A stretch of DNA of 64,000 nucleotides from Parabacteroides sp. PH5-46. Lineage in GTDB: Bacteria > Bacteroidota > Bacteroidia > Bacteroidales > Tannerellaceae. Each line of letters starts with the position of its first letter. Position 1 is the stretch's first letter. This document shows, piece by piece, positions 1-10,405 of this stretch. Where the stretch lies: NCBI RefSeq assembly GCF_029892785.1, contig NZ_JARXXA010000015.1:38395-102394 (forward strand). The letters are read 5' to 3'. Position numbers and translations under genes: made by a program. The notes beneath the pieces were generated by a model. That model did no database searches and was not told the DNA's origin. It was given only the letters and a program-made list of their open reading frames with translations.

Positions 1-2196
1 TATTTTTTTGTTGTTTACATTTCTGCAGTTCCAACTGATTTGACCTCCGACTGATTTGGTTTGATAGATGATATTTCCTTTGGTGTCTGTTATTTTTACA
101 TTGGAATTTTCCATCAATCCGGTAATGATTACTTTGTCGTCAAAATCGGGACGTACAGGGTTAGGATAAGCATATATATCGGAATAACTTTCACTGCCTG
201 CTGTTGCATCTCCCCAATAGGAAATCAGCCCGGCATCGGTTCCAAAGAATACTTCGCCGGATTTATTATGAATGGCTATACTTTCAATAGAGTTGGATAA
301 TAAAGGAGAGTTATCGGTTGTAAAATGTTCTATAATGCTGCTACCATCTTCATTTACAAGGTATACACCTGAGTTTTCCGTTCCTATCCACTTACGGTTT
401 CCTCCGTCTACAGCAATGGCTTTTATACGTTCATCTCTCAGAAAGTAACTTAAGTTTCCGTTTTCGTCTGTCTGAACAATCCTTTCAAAATTAGTATTTT
501 CCTTGTTTATAAGCACATTGGAAGGATTGGATACAATAACCGGTCCCCTATTGGTTCCTATCCAGATATTGTCGTTTTTATCTTCTGTTATGCAAATATA
601 TTCACTGGCTCCCACACTACCGTTACTGTCATTTAATGAACTGAAATAATGATAAGTATCATCGGATGTATCATCAATAGTGCCGTTTTCGTTAAATACA
701 AATATGCCGGCTTTTTTTCCTCTTACCAAGTTAAGCCATTTGTCACCATTATTTCTAATCAGTATTTTGTCGGCCAGGTTAGGAGTACCTATATCGGAAA
801 AGCTTATTTTGCTCCAACTGCCGTCTGCTTTCATTACTTTTATAACGTCTGCTATATCACTGTTTGTCATCCATAAATTGCCTGCATTATCAAAGCAAAG
901 ACCCTCTATACGAACGTAAGAATCACTATTATTTACCCCTTCCAATATACTGTTATGCCTATCATATTTTGTAGCAAATTCGTAGTTTTTAAATTCGTAT
1001 ACTCCTTTACCCCATGATGATACATAGAAATGGCTATCATCCTTCGGATCAATGGCAATAGAGGTTGCATCTGTAAATCCGCTGATATCTTCAATATTAT
1101 TCCACTTATTATCTTCCGTATTATAGATCATAACTGTTCCTGTCCGGTAGAATCTATCATCCCATCTACCTCCTCCTACAACGTATAATTGGTTATTATG
1201 CATTGTAAGATTAAAGGTATAATTCCGTTTTGGTCCATCATTTTTTATTTCGTTTTCTATAATCTCGTACTTATTGGCAGCTGTTCGTTTGATACCTGTA
1301 ATACCTGAAGTACCGGTAGCCAGCCAGAAAATATTTTCATTCTTAGTAGATGATACATCGCTGATACCACTGAAGCTTCCTTTTTCACTCTCTGTAAGTG
1401 ACGAAAACAGGTATAAAGTACTGTTTGAAAAAGCAACTAATTTTTCATTCTCTACTTTCATATTTGTAAGAGAAGTACTACTTAATATGCTTCGTAAATC
1501 ATTTCCTGACTGGTAATAAATACCTTTTCCTTTGAGAAGAAAACATAATGTATTTTTAAAAATGCAAAGCTGTTGTACTTTATCATTTTCTGTTCCTACA
1601 GTGTAAGGATGCCAGTTTCCCGGATCAATTAGATTATCACTCAATGAACCCTTTAATACACCATTAGAAGTAACAGCATAAATATCATTTCCAAGTATGG
1701 AAACAGATGTAACAGAGGTTCCTAAGCGATATGTTTCTTTTATTTCTTTTCTGGAAAGATTGATTACTACAATACCAAAAGCAGTTGAGAGATAAGCTGT
1801 TTCGTTATAATTATAAATATTTTTTATTTCTTTATCCTGTATGCTTGTATTGTTTTTCAGGTATGGGAGATTAATCAGTTGCTCTCCTAACAGATCTATA
1901 TTACCATTTTTATAGGCTACAATTAATACTTTTTGATTCTTATTGAAACTTATACTTGTGATATTATTATCGCTTAAAGCAGGATTTGTTTCTTTGGAGT
2001 AATATTTAATGCTTCGGTCATCTTCATTATAACTATATAAAGAACCGTTAGCAACACCGAAAACATAGTTATTTCCTTCTGCAACACCTGTTGTATTGTA
2101 GTAAGAAAGATATGATTTCCAACTACCTACGCTTTGAGAAAAACTGCTTTGAATAATGCTTGATAAGCAAACGATTATAATAAATAGTTGTTTCAT
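1..2196 (-). CDS. porZ: PorZ-like T9SS propeller protein (partial)
   Basis: The frame reads leftward from an ATG at 2194-2196 and is still open at the window edge: 732 codons are seen and only the last few dozen are missing. It starts with a signal peptide (MKQLFIIIVCLSSIIQSS, then FSQ). The mature protein opens with GSWKSYLSYYN and continues as many short repeats typical of two-component-regulator-type beta-propellers. From about residue 673 it shows a type A type IX sorting domain (YAYPNPVRP, then VKITDTKGNIIYQT). PorZ is a surface protein of the type IX secretion attachment complex that helps deliver anionic LPS to cargo. That role is family knowledge; the assignment rests on N-terminus, propeller body, sorting domain and length near 760. 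It lies 7 bp after rdgB and is probably the last gene of the leuS operon. It could be another sorting-domain propeller protein. Confidence 0.75.
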   Translation of the reverse strand, partial: MKQLFIIIVCLSSIIQSSFSQSVGSWKSYLSYYNTTGVAEGNNYVFGVANGSLYSYNEDDRSIKYYSKETNPALSDNNITSISFNKNQKVLIVAYKNGNIDLLGEQLINLPYLKNNTSIQDKEIKNIYNYNETAYLSTAFGIVVINLSRKEIKETYRLGTSVTSVSILGNDIYAVTSNGVLKGSLSDNLIDPGNWHPYTVGTENDKVQQLCIFKNTLCFLLKGKGIYYQSGNDLRSILSSTSLTNMKVENEKLVAFSNSTLYLFSSLTESEKGSFSGISDVSSTKNENIFWLATGTSGITGIKRTAANKYEIIENEIKNDGPKRNYTFNLTMHNNQLYVVGGGRWDDRFYRTGTVMIYNTEDNKWNNIEDISGFTDATSIAIDPKDDSHFYVSSWGKGVYEFKNYEFATKYDRHNSILEGVNNSDSYVRIEGLCFDNAGNLWMTNSDIADVIKVMKADGSWSKISFSDIGTPNLADKILIRNNGDKWLNLVRGKKAGIFVFNENGTIDDTSDDTYHYFSSLNDSNGSVGASEYICITEDKNDNIWIGTNRGPVIVSNPSNVLINKENTNFERIVQTDENGNLSYFLRDERIKAIAVDGGNRKWIGTENSGVYLVNEDGSSIIEHFTTDNSPLLSNSIESIAIHNKSGEVFFGTDAGLISYWGDATAGSESYSDIYAYPNPVRPDFDDKVIITGLMENSNVKITDTKGNIIYQTKSVGGQISWNCRNVNNKKI

Positions 2197-2203
2197 TCTA
2201 TAA

Positions 2204-2785
2204 TCAGGATATAGTGGATAAAAATGTTGCTAATTTTTGAACGGCTAATGCTCTGTGACTGATTTTATTCTTTATATTAGTACCTAATTCGGCAAAGGTT
2301 TCCTTATAGCCGTCCGGGATAAAGATAGGATCATATCCAAAGCCCTCTCCTCCCCTTTTTTCCGTAATAATAGTACCGTTTATGATACCTTCAAATGTAT
2401 ATTCTTTATTGTCTGATATGAGGGCTACAACCGTGCGGAAGCGGGCTTTTCTGTTTTCTATTCCTTCGAGTGTATCTAAGAGTTTGTTCATGTTGGCTTC
2501 GGCATCATGTGTATCTCCTGCATAGCGGGCAGAATAGACGCCCGGTGCATTGTTCAGGGCTTCTACTTCCAGTCCGGTATCGTCGGCAAAACAGTCATAG
2601 CCATACTTCTCTTTTATATATCTGGCTTTAAGTAAGGCATTTCCCTCTAATGTATCGGCTGTTTCCGGTATATCATCCTGACAATTAATCTCTGATAAAG
2701 AAAGGACTTTTACTTTATCAGAGATTATATCTTTTACTTCTTCCAGTTTATGTTTGTTGTTAGTAGCGAATACTAATGTCTTCAT
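2204..2785 (-). CDS. rdgB: Non-canonical purine NTP pyrophosphatase
   Basis: RdgB/HAM1 hydrolyses dITP, XTP and similar damaged purine triphosphates to monophosphates, keeping them out of DNA and RNA. The 193-residue length is normal. [12 protein letters not shown] at the N-terminus forms the nucleotide-binding strand. DDTGLEV at residues 68-74 holds the catalytic acidic residues. GFGYDPIF and SHRALA towards the C-terminus complete the family signature. The gene sits 57 bp downstream of yitT and 7 bp upstream of porZ on the same strand, so it is probably cotranscribed from the leuS promoter. Nothing looks broken. Confidence 0.95.
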   Translation of the reverse strand: MKTLVFATNNKHKLEEVKDIISDKVKVLSLSEINCQDDIPETADTLEGNALLKARYIKEKYGYDCFADDTGLEVEALNNAPGVYSARYAGDTHDAEANMNKLLDTLEGIENRKARFRTVVALISDNKEYTFEGIINGTIITEKRGGEGFGYDPIFIPDGYKETFAELGTNIKNKISHRALAVQKLATFLSTIS

Positions 2786-2842
2786 TCTGTTGTTTTTTTA
2801 TTATATCAGAACATATTCCTTTCAGTATTTATTATATGGTTG

Positions 2843-3715
2843 TCAGGTTTTAATCTGATCAAAGCCTTCTCCATAGACCCCTCGCACAATACTTTGTGAA
2901 ATAAAGGCTTGGTTATCTATTTCTTTTATTAAGCGGAAAATAGTTACTGATTCTGATTTTTTGGCTAATAGTACTACTACTTTGGTTGGTTTCTGGGAAT
3001 ATCCCCCTTCTCCGTGCAGCAGTGTACAACCTCTTCCCAGGTCTATAAGGATCCGTTCTTTTATTTCATCATACTTTTGAGTAAAAATAAGGAATTGTAC
3101 AGATTGGCGGTTCGCATTAATAATACGATCAAGTACATAGTTATTGACTCCCATTTCTACAAAACCAAAGACAATTTTGTCTATGTCATGGAAAAGAATG
3201 TAAGAAGAACTGATAATGAAAAAATCAAAAAGCAATAAACCCGTACCAATAGATATGTTTTTATATTTATTGATAATAGCTGCAATAATATCTGTACCAC
3301 CAGTACTTCCGTTGGCTGAAAATATCAGTCCCAATCCTGTTCCACATATACCTCCTCCAATAAGAATAGCCATAAACGGTTCACCTTTAACAATAGGAAT
3401 ACCGGCCAGTAACCACTCAAAAAACGAAAGAGAAAGGGATAATGAAATAACACCGAAAACGGTTTTAATCATAAACTTAAAACCTAAAACCTTGAAAGCA
3501 AAGCCTAATAGAACGATGTTAATTAGAAAGTAAGAAACAGAAACCGGAATACCGGTAGCAAAAAATATCAATGCACCTATACCACTTACGCCTCCGGTTA
3601 TTATTTCGTTGGAAAGAATGAATCCATTGAAACCAAACCCATAAAGTATGGTTCCAATGAAAATCATTAAATAATCTTGTATGTAATAAAAAGCTCTTCT
3701 GATCTGTTTTTGCAT
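2843..3715 (-). CDS. YitT family membrane protein
   Basis: An inner-membrane protein of 290 residues. The N-terminal two thirds hold about five hydrophobic segments with glycine-rich stretches such as ITGGVSGIGALIFF and GGTDIIAAIINKY, the pattern of the YitT (DUF161) domain. The last 80 residues are soluble and match the DUF2179 domain that usually follows it (LGRGCTLLHGEGGY and KEIDNQAFISQSIVRGVYGEGF). The substrate is unknown for the family. Its ATG touches the leuS stop with no gap, which points to translational coupling. Confidence 0.88.
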   Translation of the reverse strand: MQKQIRRAFYYIQDYLMIFIGTILYGFGFNGFILSNEIITGGVSGIGALIFFATGIPVSVSYFLINIVLLGFAFKVLGFKFMIKTVFGVISLSLSLSFFEWLLAGIPIVKGEPFMAILIGGGICGTGLGLIFSANGSTGGTDIIAAIINKYKNISIGTGLLLFDFFIISSSYILFHDIDKIVFGFVEMGVNNYVLDRIINANRQSVQFLIFTQKYDEIKERILIDLGRGCTLLHGEGGYSQKPTKVVVLLAKKSESVTIFRLIKEIDNQAFISQSIVRGVYGEGFDQIKT

Positions 3716-6553
3716 TTAAATAACGATGTTTACAATCTTTTGTGGTACAACAATAATCTTTTTAGGAGTTTTGCCATCCAACCATTTAGCTGCGTTTTCA
3801 TCTGTTAGAGCAGCTTTTTCAACATCTTCGCGAGGCATTTCTGCCGGCAATTCTATACTAAAGCGTGTTTTACCGTTAAATGAAACGGCATACGTTACCA
3901 TATCTTCTTTCAGATATTCTTCATTATATATAGGCCATTGAGCATTTACGATTGTTTCTGTATTGCCTAATACATGCCATAATTCCTCTGTGAGGTGTGG
4001 AGCAAAAGGTGATAAAACAATCAGTAATGACTCCAATATATCCCGCTTATTGCATTTAAGAGATGTCAGATCATTAACACAAATCATAAAGGCACTTACA
4101 GAGGTATTGAAAGAGAAATGTTCAATATCAAAAGATACCTTTTTAATCAGCTTGTGAAGTGCTTTTAATTCGTTAGCAGAAGCTGCATCATTTGTAACCT
4201 GTAAAATCTCTGTATTGCCATAGAACAGTGCCAATAGCTTTCTCAGGAAGCGATGTACACCGTCTATTCCGTTGGTATCCCAAGGTTTGGACTGCTCCAA
4301 TGGTCCAAGGAACATCTCATACAAGCGCAAGGTATCAGCTCCAAATTTATCAACGATAACATCCGGATTCACTACATTATACATAGACTTGGACATCTTT
4401 TCAACAGCCCATCCGCAGATATATTTTCCATCTTCCAGGATAAACTCAGCTGTTTTATATTCCGGATTCCAATTGCGGAAAGCCTCTGTATCCAGTATAT
4501 CATTGCTCACGATGTTTACATCTACGTGTAAAGGAGTTACCTCGTATTGATCCTTCAGATTCAATGATACAAAGGTATTTGTTCCGTTAATTCTGTACAC
4601 AAAATTGGAACGTCCCTGTATCATCCCCTGATTGATCAGTTTTTGAAAAGGTTCCTGATCTTTAATGACTCCTAAATCGTAAAGGAACTTATTCCAGAAA
4701 CGACTGTAAATCAAGTGTCCGGTAGCATGTTCTGTTCCTCCCAGATAAAGGTCTACATTACGCCAATAAGCATTTACTTTTGCATCTACCAGTCCTTTAT
4801 TATTATGAGGATCTTCATACCGTAAGTAATAGGCAGATGATCCGGCAAATCCCGGCATGGTATTCAATTCCAGCGGGAAGATAGTTTTATTGTCTATTTT
4901 AGATGTTTCAACTACCTCGCCTTTCACGCTATCCCATGCCCATTTATCGGCTCTTCCCAAGGGAGGTTCTCCTGTTTTGGTAGGTAGGAACTTATCTACA
5001 TCCGGCAACTGAAGCGGCAGTTTATCCATCGGAATAGGTTGAGGTAGTCCGTTGGCATCATAATAGATAGGGAATGGTTCACCCCAATAACGCTGACGGC
5101 TGAAAGTTGCATCACGCAAACGATAATTAGTTTTTATTTTACCTAATCCCTTTTCTTCTATGTAAACTTTTGTTTTGGCAATGGCTTCTGCTACTTCCAG
5201 ACCATTTAATACCAATCCTCCGGTTATTTCTTTTCCTTTTTGCGGAGAGTTCATCATGATGCCTTCTTTGGCATCAAAACTTTCTTCCGAAATGTCACAA
5301 CCTTCTATCAATGGGATGATAGGCAGATTAAAATGTTTGGCAAAAGCATAGTCGCGGCTATCGTGTCCTGGTACAGCCATAATAGCTCCCGTACCATAAC
5401 CCGCCAATACATAATCACTGATCCAAACAGGAATAGCTTCCTGAGTCAATGGATTAATGGCATACGAACCTGAGAAAACACCGGTTACTTTCTTATCGGA
5501 AATACGTTCCCGCTCTGTTTTCTTTTTAGTTGTTTCCAGGTATTTATTTACTTCTTCGCGTTGTTCACTGGTAGTTAATGCATCTACCAATTCACTTTCA
5601 GGTGCCAGGACCATAAAAGTAACTCCGAAAATCGTATCGGCACGGGTAGTAAATATGGTAAATTCTACAGGCGAATCTTTAACTTTAAAGATCATTTCTG
5701 CCCCTTCGCTGCGGCCTATCCAGTTGCGTTGTGTTTCTTTTAAGGAGTCTGTCCAGTCGATGGTGTTTAATCCGTCTAACAGGCGTTGAGCATAAGCGGA
5801 TACACGTAAGCACCATTGGCGCATCATCTTTTGTTCTACAGGATAACCTCCACGTTCGGAAAGGCCGTTGATTACTTCGTCATTAGCCAATACCGTACCC
5901 AGGGCAGGACACCAGTTCACCATTGTATCACCCAGGTAAGCAATCCGGTAGTTCATTAATATTTGCTGTTTTTCAACTTCGCTTTTAGCGTTCCACTCAT
6001 CGGCAGTAAAGGTATATTCTTCGCTGCAAGCTACGTTCATGGGTGCCGCTCCTACTTGCTCAAAAGCTTGGATAAGTTCTTCAATCGGACGGGCCTGTTG
6101 TTCGTCATAGCAATAATAGCTGTTGAACATTTTAATGAATGCCCATTGAGTCCAATGATAATATTCCGGATCGCAAGTGCGTATTTCACGGTTCCAGTCG
6201 AATGAAAAACCTATTTTATCCAACTGTTCACGATATCGTTCTATGTTTTTGTTTGTAGTAACATAGGGATGCTGACCTGTCTGGATAGCATATTGCTCGG
6301 CAGGTAATCCATAGGCATCATAGCCCATAGGGTGTAATACGTTAAAGCCGCACAACCTTTTATAACGGGAATAAATATCAGAAGCGATGTAACCGAGTGG
6401 ATGTCCTACGTGTAGTCCGGCTCCCGAAGGATAGGGAAACATATCCAACACATAGTATTTAGGCTTACTTTCATCTTCTGATACTTTGTAAACCTTGTGG
6501 GCATTCCAGTACTCCTGCCACTTCTTCTCGATCTCTCTGAAATTGTATTCCAT
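3716..6553 (-). CDS. leuS: Leucyl-tRNA synthetase
   Basis: Charges tRNA-Leu with leucine in the cytoplasm; class I synthetase of 945 residues. The HIGH-type signature HVGH lies at residues 48-51 within [16 protein letters not shown]. The CP1 editing domain shows [12 protein letters not shown], and the KMSKS loop is intact at about residues 719-723 (EKMSKSMYN). The C-terminal anticodon-binding and tRNA-contact regions are present up to [14 protein letters not shown]. It heads a leftward operon with yitT, rdgB and porZ. A -7 box lies 43 bp upstream. A synthetase sharing a transcript with a type IX secretion gene is positional only; no functional link is implied. Confidence 0.98.
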   Translation of the reverse strand: MEYNFREIEKKWQEYWNAHKVYKVSEDESKPKYYVLDMFPYPSGAGLHVGHPLGYIASDIYSRYKRLCGFNVLHPMGYDAYGLPAEQYAIQTGQHPYVTTNKNIERYREQLDKIGFSFDWNREIRTCDPEYYHWTQWAFIKMFNSYYCYDEQQARPIEELIQAFEQVGAAPMNVACSEEYTFTADEWNAKSEVEKQQILMNYRIAYLGDTMVNWCPALGTVLANDEVINGLSERGGYPVEQKMMRQWCLRVSAYAQRLLDGLNTIDWTDSLKETQRNWIGRSEGAEMIFKVKDSPVEFTIFTTRADTIFGVTFMVLAPESELVDALTTSEQREEVNKYLETTKKKTERERISDKKVTGVFSGSYAINPLTQEAIPVWISDYVLAGYGTGAIMAVPGHDSRDYAFAKHFNLPIIPLIEGCDISEESFDAKEGIMMNSPQKGKEITGGLVLNGLEVAEAIAKTKVYIEEKGLGKIKTNYRLRDATFSRQRYWGEPFPIYYDANGLPQPIPMDKLPLQLPDVDKFLPTKTGEPPLGRADKWAWDSVKGEVVETSKIDNKTIFPLELNTMPGFAGSSAYYLRYEDPHNNKGLVDAKVNAYWRNVDLYLGGTEHATGHLIYSRFWNKFLYDLGVIKDQEPFQKLINQGMIQGRSNFVYRINGTNTFVSLNLKDQYEVTPLHVDVNIVSNDILDTEAFRNWNPEYKTAEFILEDGKYICGWAVEKMSKSMYNVVNPDVIVDKFGADTLRLYEMFLGPLEQSKPWDTNGIDGVHRFLRKLLALFYGNTEILQVTNDAASANELKALHKLIKKVSFDIEHFSFNTSVSAFMICVNDLTSLKCNKRDILESLLIVLSPFAPHLTEELWHVLGNTETIVNAQWPIYNEEYLKEDMVTYAVSFNGKTRFSIELPAEMPREDVEKAALTDENAAKWLDGKTPKKIIVVPQKIVNIVI

Positions 6554-6596
6554 TGTTAACTGTATCTAAAATTTATTTGTTATCCGTTTAAGGCCA

Positions 6597-6604
6597 CAAA
6601 GTTA
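6597..6604 (-). promoter_or_regulatory. leuS promoter, -7 box
   Basis: Read on the minus strand this is TAACTTTG, a match to the Bacteroidetes -7 consensus TAnnTTTG, 43 bp before the leuS ATG. A TTTG that could serve as the -33 element lies about 23 bp further upstream (6628-6631), slightly wider than usual. Confidence 0.6.
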
Positions 6605-6948
6605 GTGATTTTAAATGAAGTAAATACCAAAGCAGGCAGTTGTTTTTCCGGATAGTGGGATATGTTTAGTTAAAATGATACTATTTTTTTACATATTAAC
6701 GTGCGTTTTATATTATATTTATCTCATAATAATGAAAAAAAAAGAATTATTTATTATTTAGAATTATTTTAACGTAATATTTTTTTGATACTTGTTATTA
6801 TTTTGTTTATTTGCACGTACTTGATTCATGAAAACAAGGAATTAAATTTTTGCCGTTATTAATTAAAGGTATTATTTGCCATTATAGAAAAAGTTAGTTA
6901 AGGTTTTTTATATAGACTAACTTTTGTAACTGCTTTTTAGATTGAGGA
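6605..6948. other. AT-rich divergent intergenic region
   Basis: About 340 bp between leuS and the 915-codon gene, strongly AT-rich with A and T runs. TTTATTTGC at about 6804 and TAACTTTTG near 6917 resemble -7 boxes with one fault each and could serve the rightward gene. I see no open frame, tRNA or strong hairpin. Confidence 0.4.
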
Positions 6949-9696
6949 ATGTATTTTATGAATGTGAACTTTCGGAATTCAATGATGCATGTTGATGAAA
7001 ATTTTGATTTTAAAAAAACATTTTCCCTATTACATGAACCTGCTTTTGTAAAGAAGTTATTTGGCAAGAATTATGCAAAATCCCTATCTATATTTGAAAA
7101 ATTAAATAACCTCGTAGCAAAGCATGCTTCGTATGAATATACTACAAAAAACGGAGTATTGTGTTTGCTGGGGGATACCTTTGCAGAATCGAAGAAAGCA
7201 GAACAGGCCTTAGATTGCTATCCATTGGCTTATGAATGGCGAAACTTTTTTAAACAGGAAATCGGAGACTTTAGAATTTTACTTCAGCTTGAATTTATTC
7301 TATCGGCTACCCGGGATAAAGGGAAGAACTTTGGTATCTACGAATTTATGAATCGTGAGTTTACAGCAGATATAGTTAAATTTTATGGATTCGACTTGTT
7401 AGAATTAAAAAATAACCTGAAATCTCTTTCCTATTATGATACTGTTTATGAAATTATCCATTTACTTTCGAAAACTTATTGGGATACGAAATATGCTAAT
7501 TATGTAGCTAAAAATATATTGATTTCTTTCCTTTCTTTTATAGGTAGAAATAGTATAAAAAAAGAGTACATTTATGACTCTTATGGAACTAAAGAATCAC
7601 GTACTGTTTTTATCTATCAGCATATAGGTCTGGATTACTGGATGTCGATATATAACGGGCGGATTTCTGATAAAGAATTTGCTGATTTCTTTCGGATTTT
7701 TTATCAGTATTATATAAAATCCGACTTTTTTGCAATAAAATCGCCACTTTACTTTTATAAGGGATATGTATCTGTTTTTGATTTCGGCAAAGCCTATGTC
7801 ATGGGATTGATTCCTGAATCGGAAATGATAGAGGAGTTGACAGTACGCTCTAATGCACAGGAGTATATGAGCCTGGCTTCTGCCTTTTTGTTTGATAAAC
7901 TGACAGATACACAACAACAGAAACTGGATGTCTTTAAACGAACAGATTTTTCTGCTTTTAAAGAGCTGATACAGCGTGTAATCGATCATATACTGGATGT
8001 TGAACTGAAACAGCCGGATAGCTTAACGGATGTATCACCGGTTGCTATGAAACTGGAGCATATAGAAGGGGTAGCTGCTTTTGTTTCACTTCTGAAAGCC
8101 TTTAAAAAGGAGTCATTTGCCAAACCGAATTATTACTTCAAATCAGTTCATACGAAAAATGAAGTATTAAGCGAGTTACTTCGCAGGTGTTATCCTTTCA
8201 AAATAGATAATGCAGCATCCTTATCGACTCAGTTAAAGGGTGTTCGTATATCTGATAAGCAATTAGCTGGAGCTGCTATGTATGCTCCTCAATGGGCAGA
8301 GATTGTAGAAGATTATACGGGCTGGAAAGGCTTGACAAATGCCATTCATTTTTTTCATGCCCATCTCGACGAATATAGCGAAAACTGGCAAAAAGCAATC
8401 ATTGCCCGGTGTACACCCGTTGATCAGGAATACCTTCTGCAAGGCGCTTTCGATCTGAACTGGTTCCGTGAGATTTACAAAGAACTTGGTATGAAAAGGA
8501 TGGAACTTCTTTGCAAAGCATCCGACTCTATCACTACTGAAAACGGACATGAAAAGATATGCAAATATGCCAGTGCCATTAATGGCAAACTAAAAGCAAA
8601 GGATATCCGGAAAGAGCTTGAACGAAAGAGAAATAAAGAACTGTTAATGCTTTATTGCCTTATCCCGCTGAACAAACGCTCTAAGACTGATTTGCTGGAG
8701 CGCTACCGCTATCTGAAGCAGTTTTCGGCAGAGAGTAAAGGATACAGCTCCCAACGTCAGGAAAGCGAGAAAAAAGCCGTGGAAACCGGTATACAGAATT
8801 TAGCTATAAATGCAGGCTATAACGATGTAAGCCGTTTGATGTGGCACATGGAATCGGAGCTGATAAGCGAAATACAGCCTTATCTTACCCCCAAAGAATA
8901 TGAAGGAGTAGATATCTACATCCGGATTACAGATGAAGGACACTTTGAACTGAGTTATGTAAAGGGAGACAGGCCTTTAAGCAGTATTCCTGCCCGTTTG
9001 CGGAAGCATGCCTATATGGAAGAGTTGAGAGCTGTACTGAAGAACCTGAAAAACCTATCTTCCAGATTTTTAGGAATGCTTGAACAGTTTATGAGGGATG
9101 GTATTTCTTTCTATTGGAGCGAGCTTGTGTCATTTATGCAGAACCCTGTTCTCTCTCCCTTATTGAAAAACCTGGTTTATATAACTGAAGACGGGATAAC
9201 AGGATTTTACTCGGCAGGAGCTTTGTTATTACCTGGTAAGGAATCCGCCTTCCCAGAGCCGAACAGCCGGGTTCATATAGCGCATCCTGTAGAATTATTG
9301 AAATCTAACAGTTTACATCTTTGTAGGGAATATATGTCTGCCAAAGAGATTACACAACCTTTCAAACAGCTATTCCGCGAAGTATATAACAACAAGCATA
9401 CCGGTAACAACCATCTTCGCATGGACGATCTGTCTGATTTATCGAACAATAGCCGTTGGTTACCGAACCATACCGAAGGTTTGCAGCGAATATATTTCGA
9501 GTTTAATATAGTAGCTACTGTTTCGGATACGATTGAATTCCGCGACAGAACATCCTATTTACCCATTCCTATACATGAAGTACCTGATATTGTCTTCTCA
9601 GAAGTAATACGCGATATCGACTTTGCCATAAACGGCACTTACACCGCTAGCCTGTCAACCACCTACAAAGAAATCGTAAGCTACCCCGTAGCGTGA
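6949..9696 (+). CDS. DUF4132-like protein of unknown function
   Basis: A 915-residue soluble protein without signal peptide or membrane segment. No enzymatic motif is recognised. The C-terminal quarter resembles the DUF4132/DUF5724 group: QPFKQLFREVY near residues 803-813 and PDIVFSEVIRDIDF near 880-893. The N-terminal 600 residues are helical and poor in recognisable motifs, with a basic stretch KDIRKELERKRNKE about halfway. In the family members I remember, the stretch between those two C-terminal motifs is longer, so this copy may be shortened there; I cannot align it here. The gene stands alone: leuS diverges from it and mutS follows after 0.7 kb. GAGG lies 5 bases before the ATG; the second ATG three codons in is an alternative start. 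Confidence 0.6.
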   Translation: MYFMNVNFRNSMMHVDENFDFKKTFSLLHEPAFVKKLFGKNYAKSLSIFEKLNNLVAKHASYEYTTKNGVLCLLGDTFAESKKAEQALDCYPLAYEWRNFFKQEIGDFRILLQLEFILSATRDKGKNFGIYEFMNREFTADIVKFYGFDLLELKNNLKSLSYYDTVYEIIHLLSKTYWDTKYANYVAKNILISFLSFIGRNSIKKEYIYDSYGTKESRTVFIYQHIGLDYWMSIYNGRISDKEFADFFRIFYQYYIKSDFFAIKSPLYFYKGYVSVFDFGKAYVMGLIPESEMIEELTVRSNAQEYMSLASAFLFDKLTDTQQQKLDVFKRTDFSAFKELIQRVIDHILDVELKQPDSLTDVSPVAMKLEHIEGVAAFVSLLKAFKKESFAKPNYYFKSVHTKNEVLSELLRRCYPFKIDNAASLSTQLKGVRISDKQLAGAAMYAPQWAEIVEDYTGWKGLTNAIHFFHAHLDEYSENWQKAIIARCTPVDQEYLLQGAFDLNWFREIYKELGMKRMELLCKASDSITTENGHEKICKYASAINGKLKAKDIRKELERKRNKELLMLYCLIPLNKRSKTDLLERYRYLKQFSAESKGYSSQRQESEKKAVETGIQNLAINAGYNDVSRLMWHMESELISEIQPYLTPKEYEGVDIYIRITDEGHFELSYVKGDRPLSSIPARLRKHAYMEELRAVLKNLKNLSSRFLGMLEQFMRDGISFYWSELVSFMQNPVLSPLLKNLVYITEDGITGFYSAGALLLPGKESAFPEPNSRVHIAHPVELLKSNSLHLCREYMSAKEITQPFKQLFREVYNNKHTGNNHLRMDDLSDLSNNSRWLPNHTEGLQRIYFEFNIVATVSDTIEFRDRTSYLPIPIHEVPDIVFSEVIRDIDFAINGTYTASLSTTYKEIVSYPVA

Positions 9697-10370
9697 AAAA
9701 CTTTTTGATGTTAATAAACCTTATACACTTACATAATTTCCCAAAATAACGATTTTATCTAACCTTACTTTCAATAAAAATGGTTGTAAAAATAAAATAC
9801 TAAGCACATATTAATAATAAAACAATCATATTTAACGAATATTTAGTTAAATCAAGGATTTTCTCCAAATTCATCCAAGTCATTTAACTAAATTATCAAG
9901 GTCATTTCAAAATGTCATCTAGATGATTTACTAAAATGACCTTGATGAATTTTTTATACATTTCTGCCAATCTCAAAAATATTGGCAGGAATATATAATA
10001 CGAAAGGTTTGTTAACTAAAAACATACCTAAAATGACTACCTATTTTGAAATATCAAAAAGACATATATTTAATGATGAATGTAGAATTATGAATGGAAA
10101 ATATTAAAAGAATCGTTCTATATGCTCCGTCTTTCTTTTTTAAGCTACAAAACGATAAATCTAAAGTATCAAATTCAGCGCTTTTTTGCAACTCTCCCCT
10201 ACTCTGTCTCGAAATATGACGTGTCAGAGAGGGGTAAATTAACAATTTGATAAAATGACACAATAAAGAGCTATTTTCTCTGGCTTGCTTCGCTAGACCC
10301 ACGGCAAACTAAGGGTTACCAATATTTAAGCCTCGCAGCTTTTTTTGTGAGCAAGTTTTATTATTTCTGT
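9697..10370. other. Long AT-rich intergenic region before mutS
   Basis: About 670 bp without a credible gene. It holds the nested palindrome cluster described separately, then a stretch that can be read as an 82-codon leftward frame (10054-10302) with no ribosome binding site and a composition unlike its neighbours, which I take as non-coding. No T-run hairpin is obvious right after the 915-codon gene, so the palindromes may serve to end its transcript. Confidence 0.5.
9841..9945. repeat. Nested palindrome cluster A
   Basis: Three exact inverted repeats sit within 105 bp. ATTTAGTTAAAT (9841-9852) pairs with its complement at 9882-9893. TCAAGGTCATTT (9896-9907) pairs with its complement at 9934-9945. 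Between the arms of the second lies the perfect 12-bp palindrome TCATCTAGATGA (9915-9926). The last stem is followed by a T-run, so it could end transcription of the upstream gene, but one terminator would not need three stems. Clusters at 32.35 and 54.25 kb have the same design. Confidence 0.75.
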
Positions 10371-10378
10371 TATCTTTG
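10371..10378 (+). promoter_or_regulatory. mutS promoter, -7 box
   Basis: TATCTTTG matches the Bacteroidetes -7 consensus and ends 27 bp before the GTG start of mutS. TTG within a T-run at 10345-10347 could be the -33 element, with a spacer of about 23 bp. Confidence 0.6.
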
Positions 10379-10405
10379 TGTCTCAATTGAAAAATAAGAA
10401 AAACT

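Noticed and set aside
10054..10302. 82-codon leftward frame before mutS
   Set aside because: No ribosome binding site, no recognisable sequence, and it runs through AT-rich repeat-like DNA.
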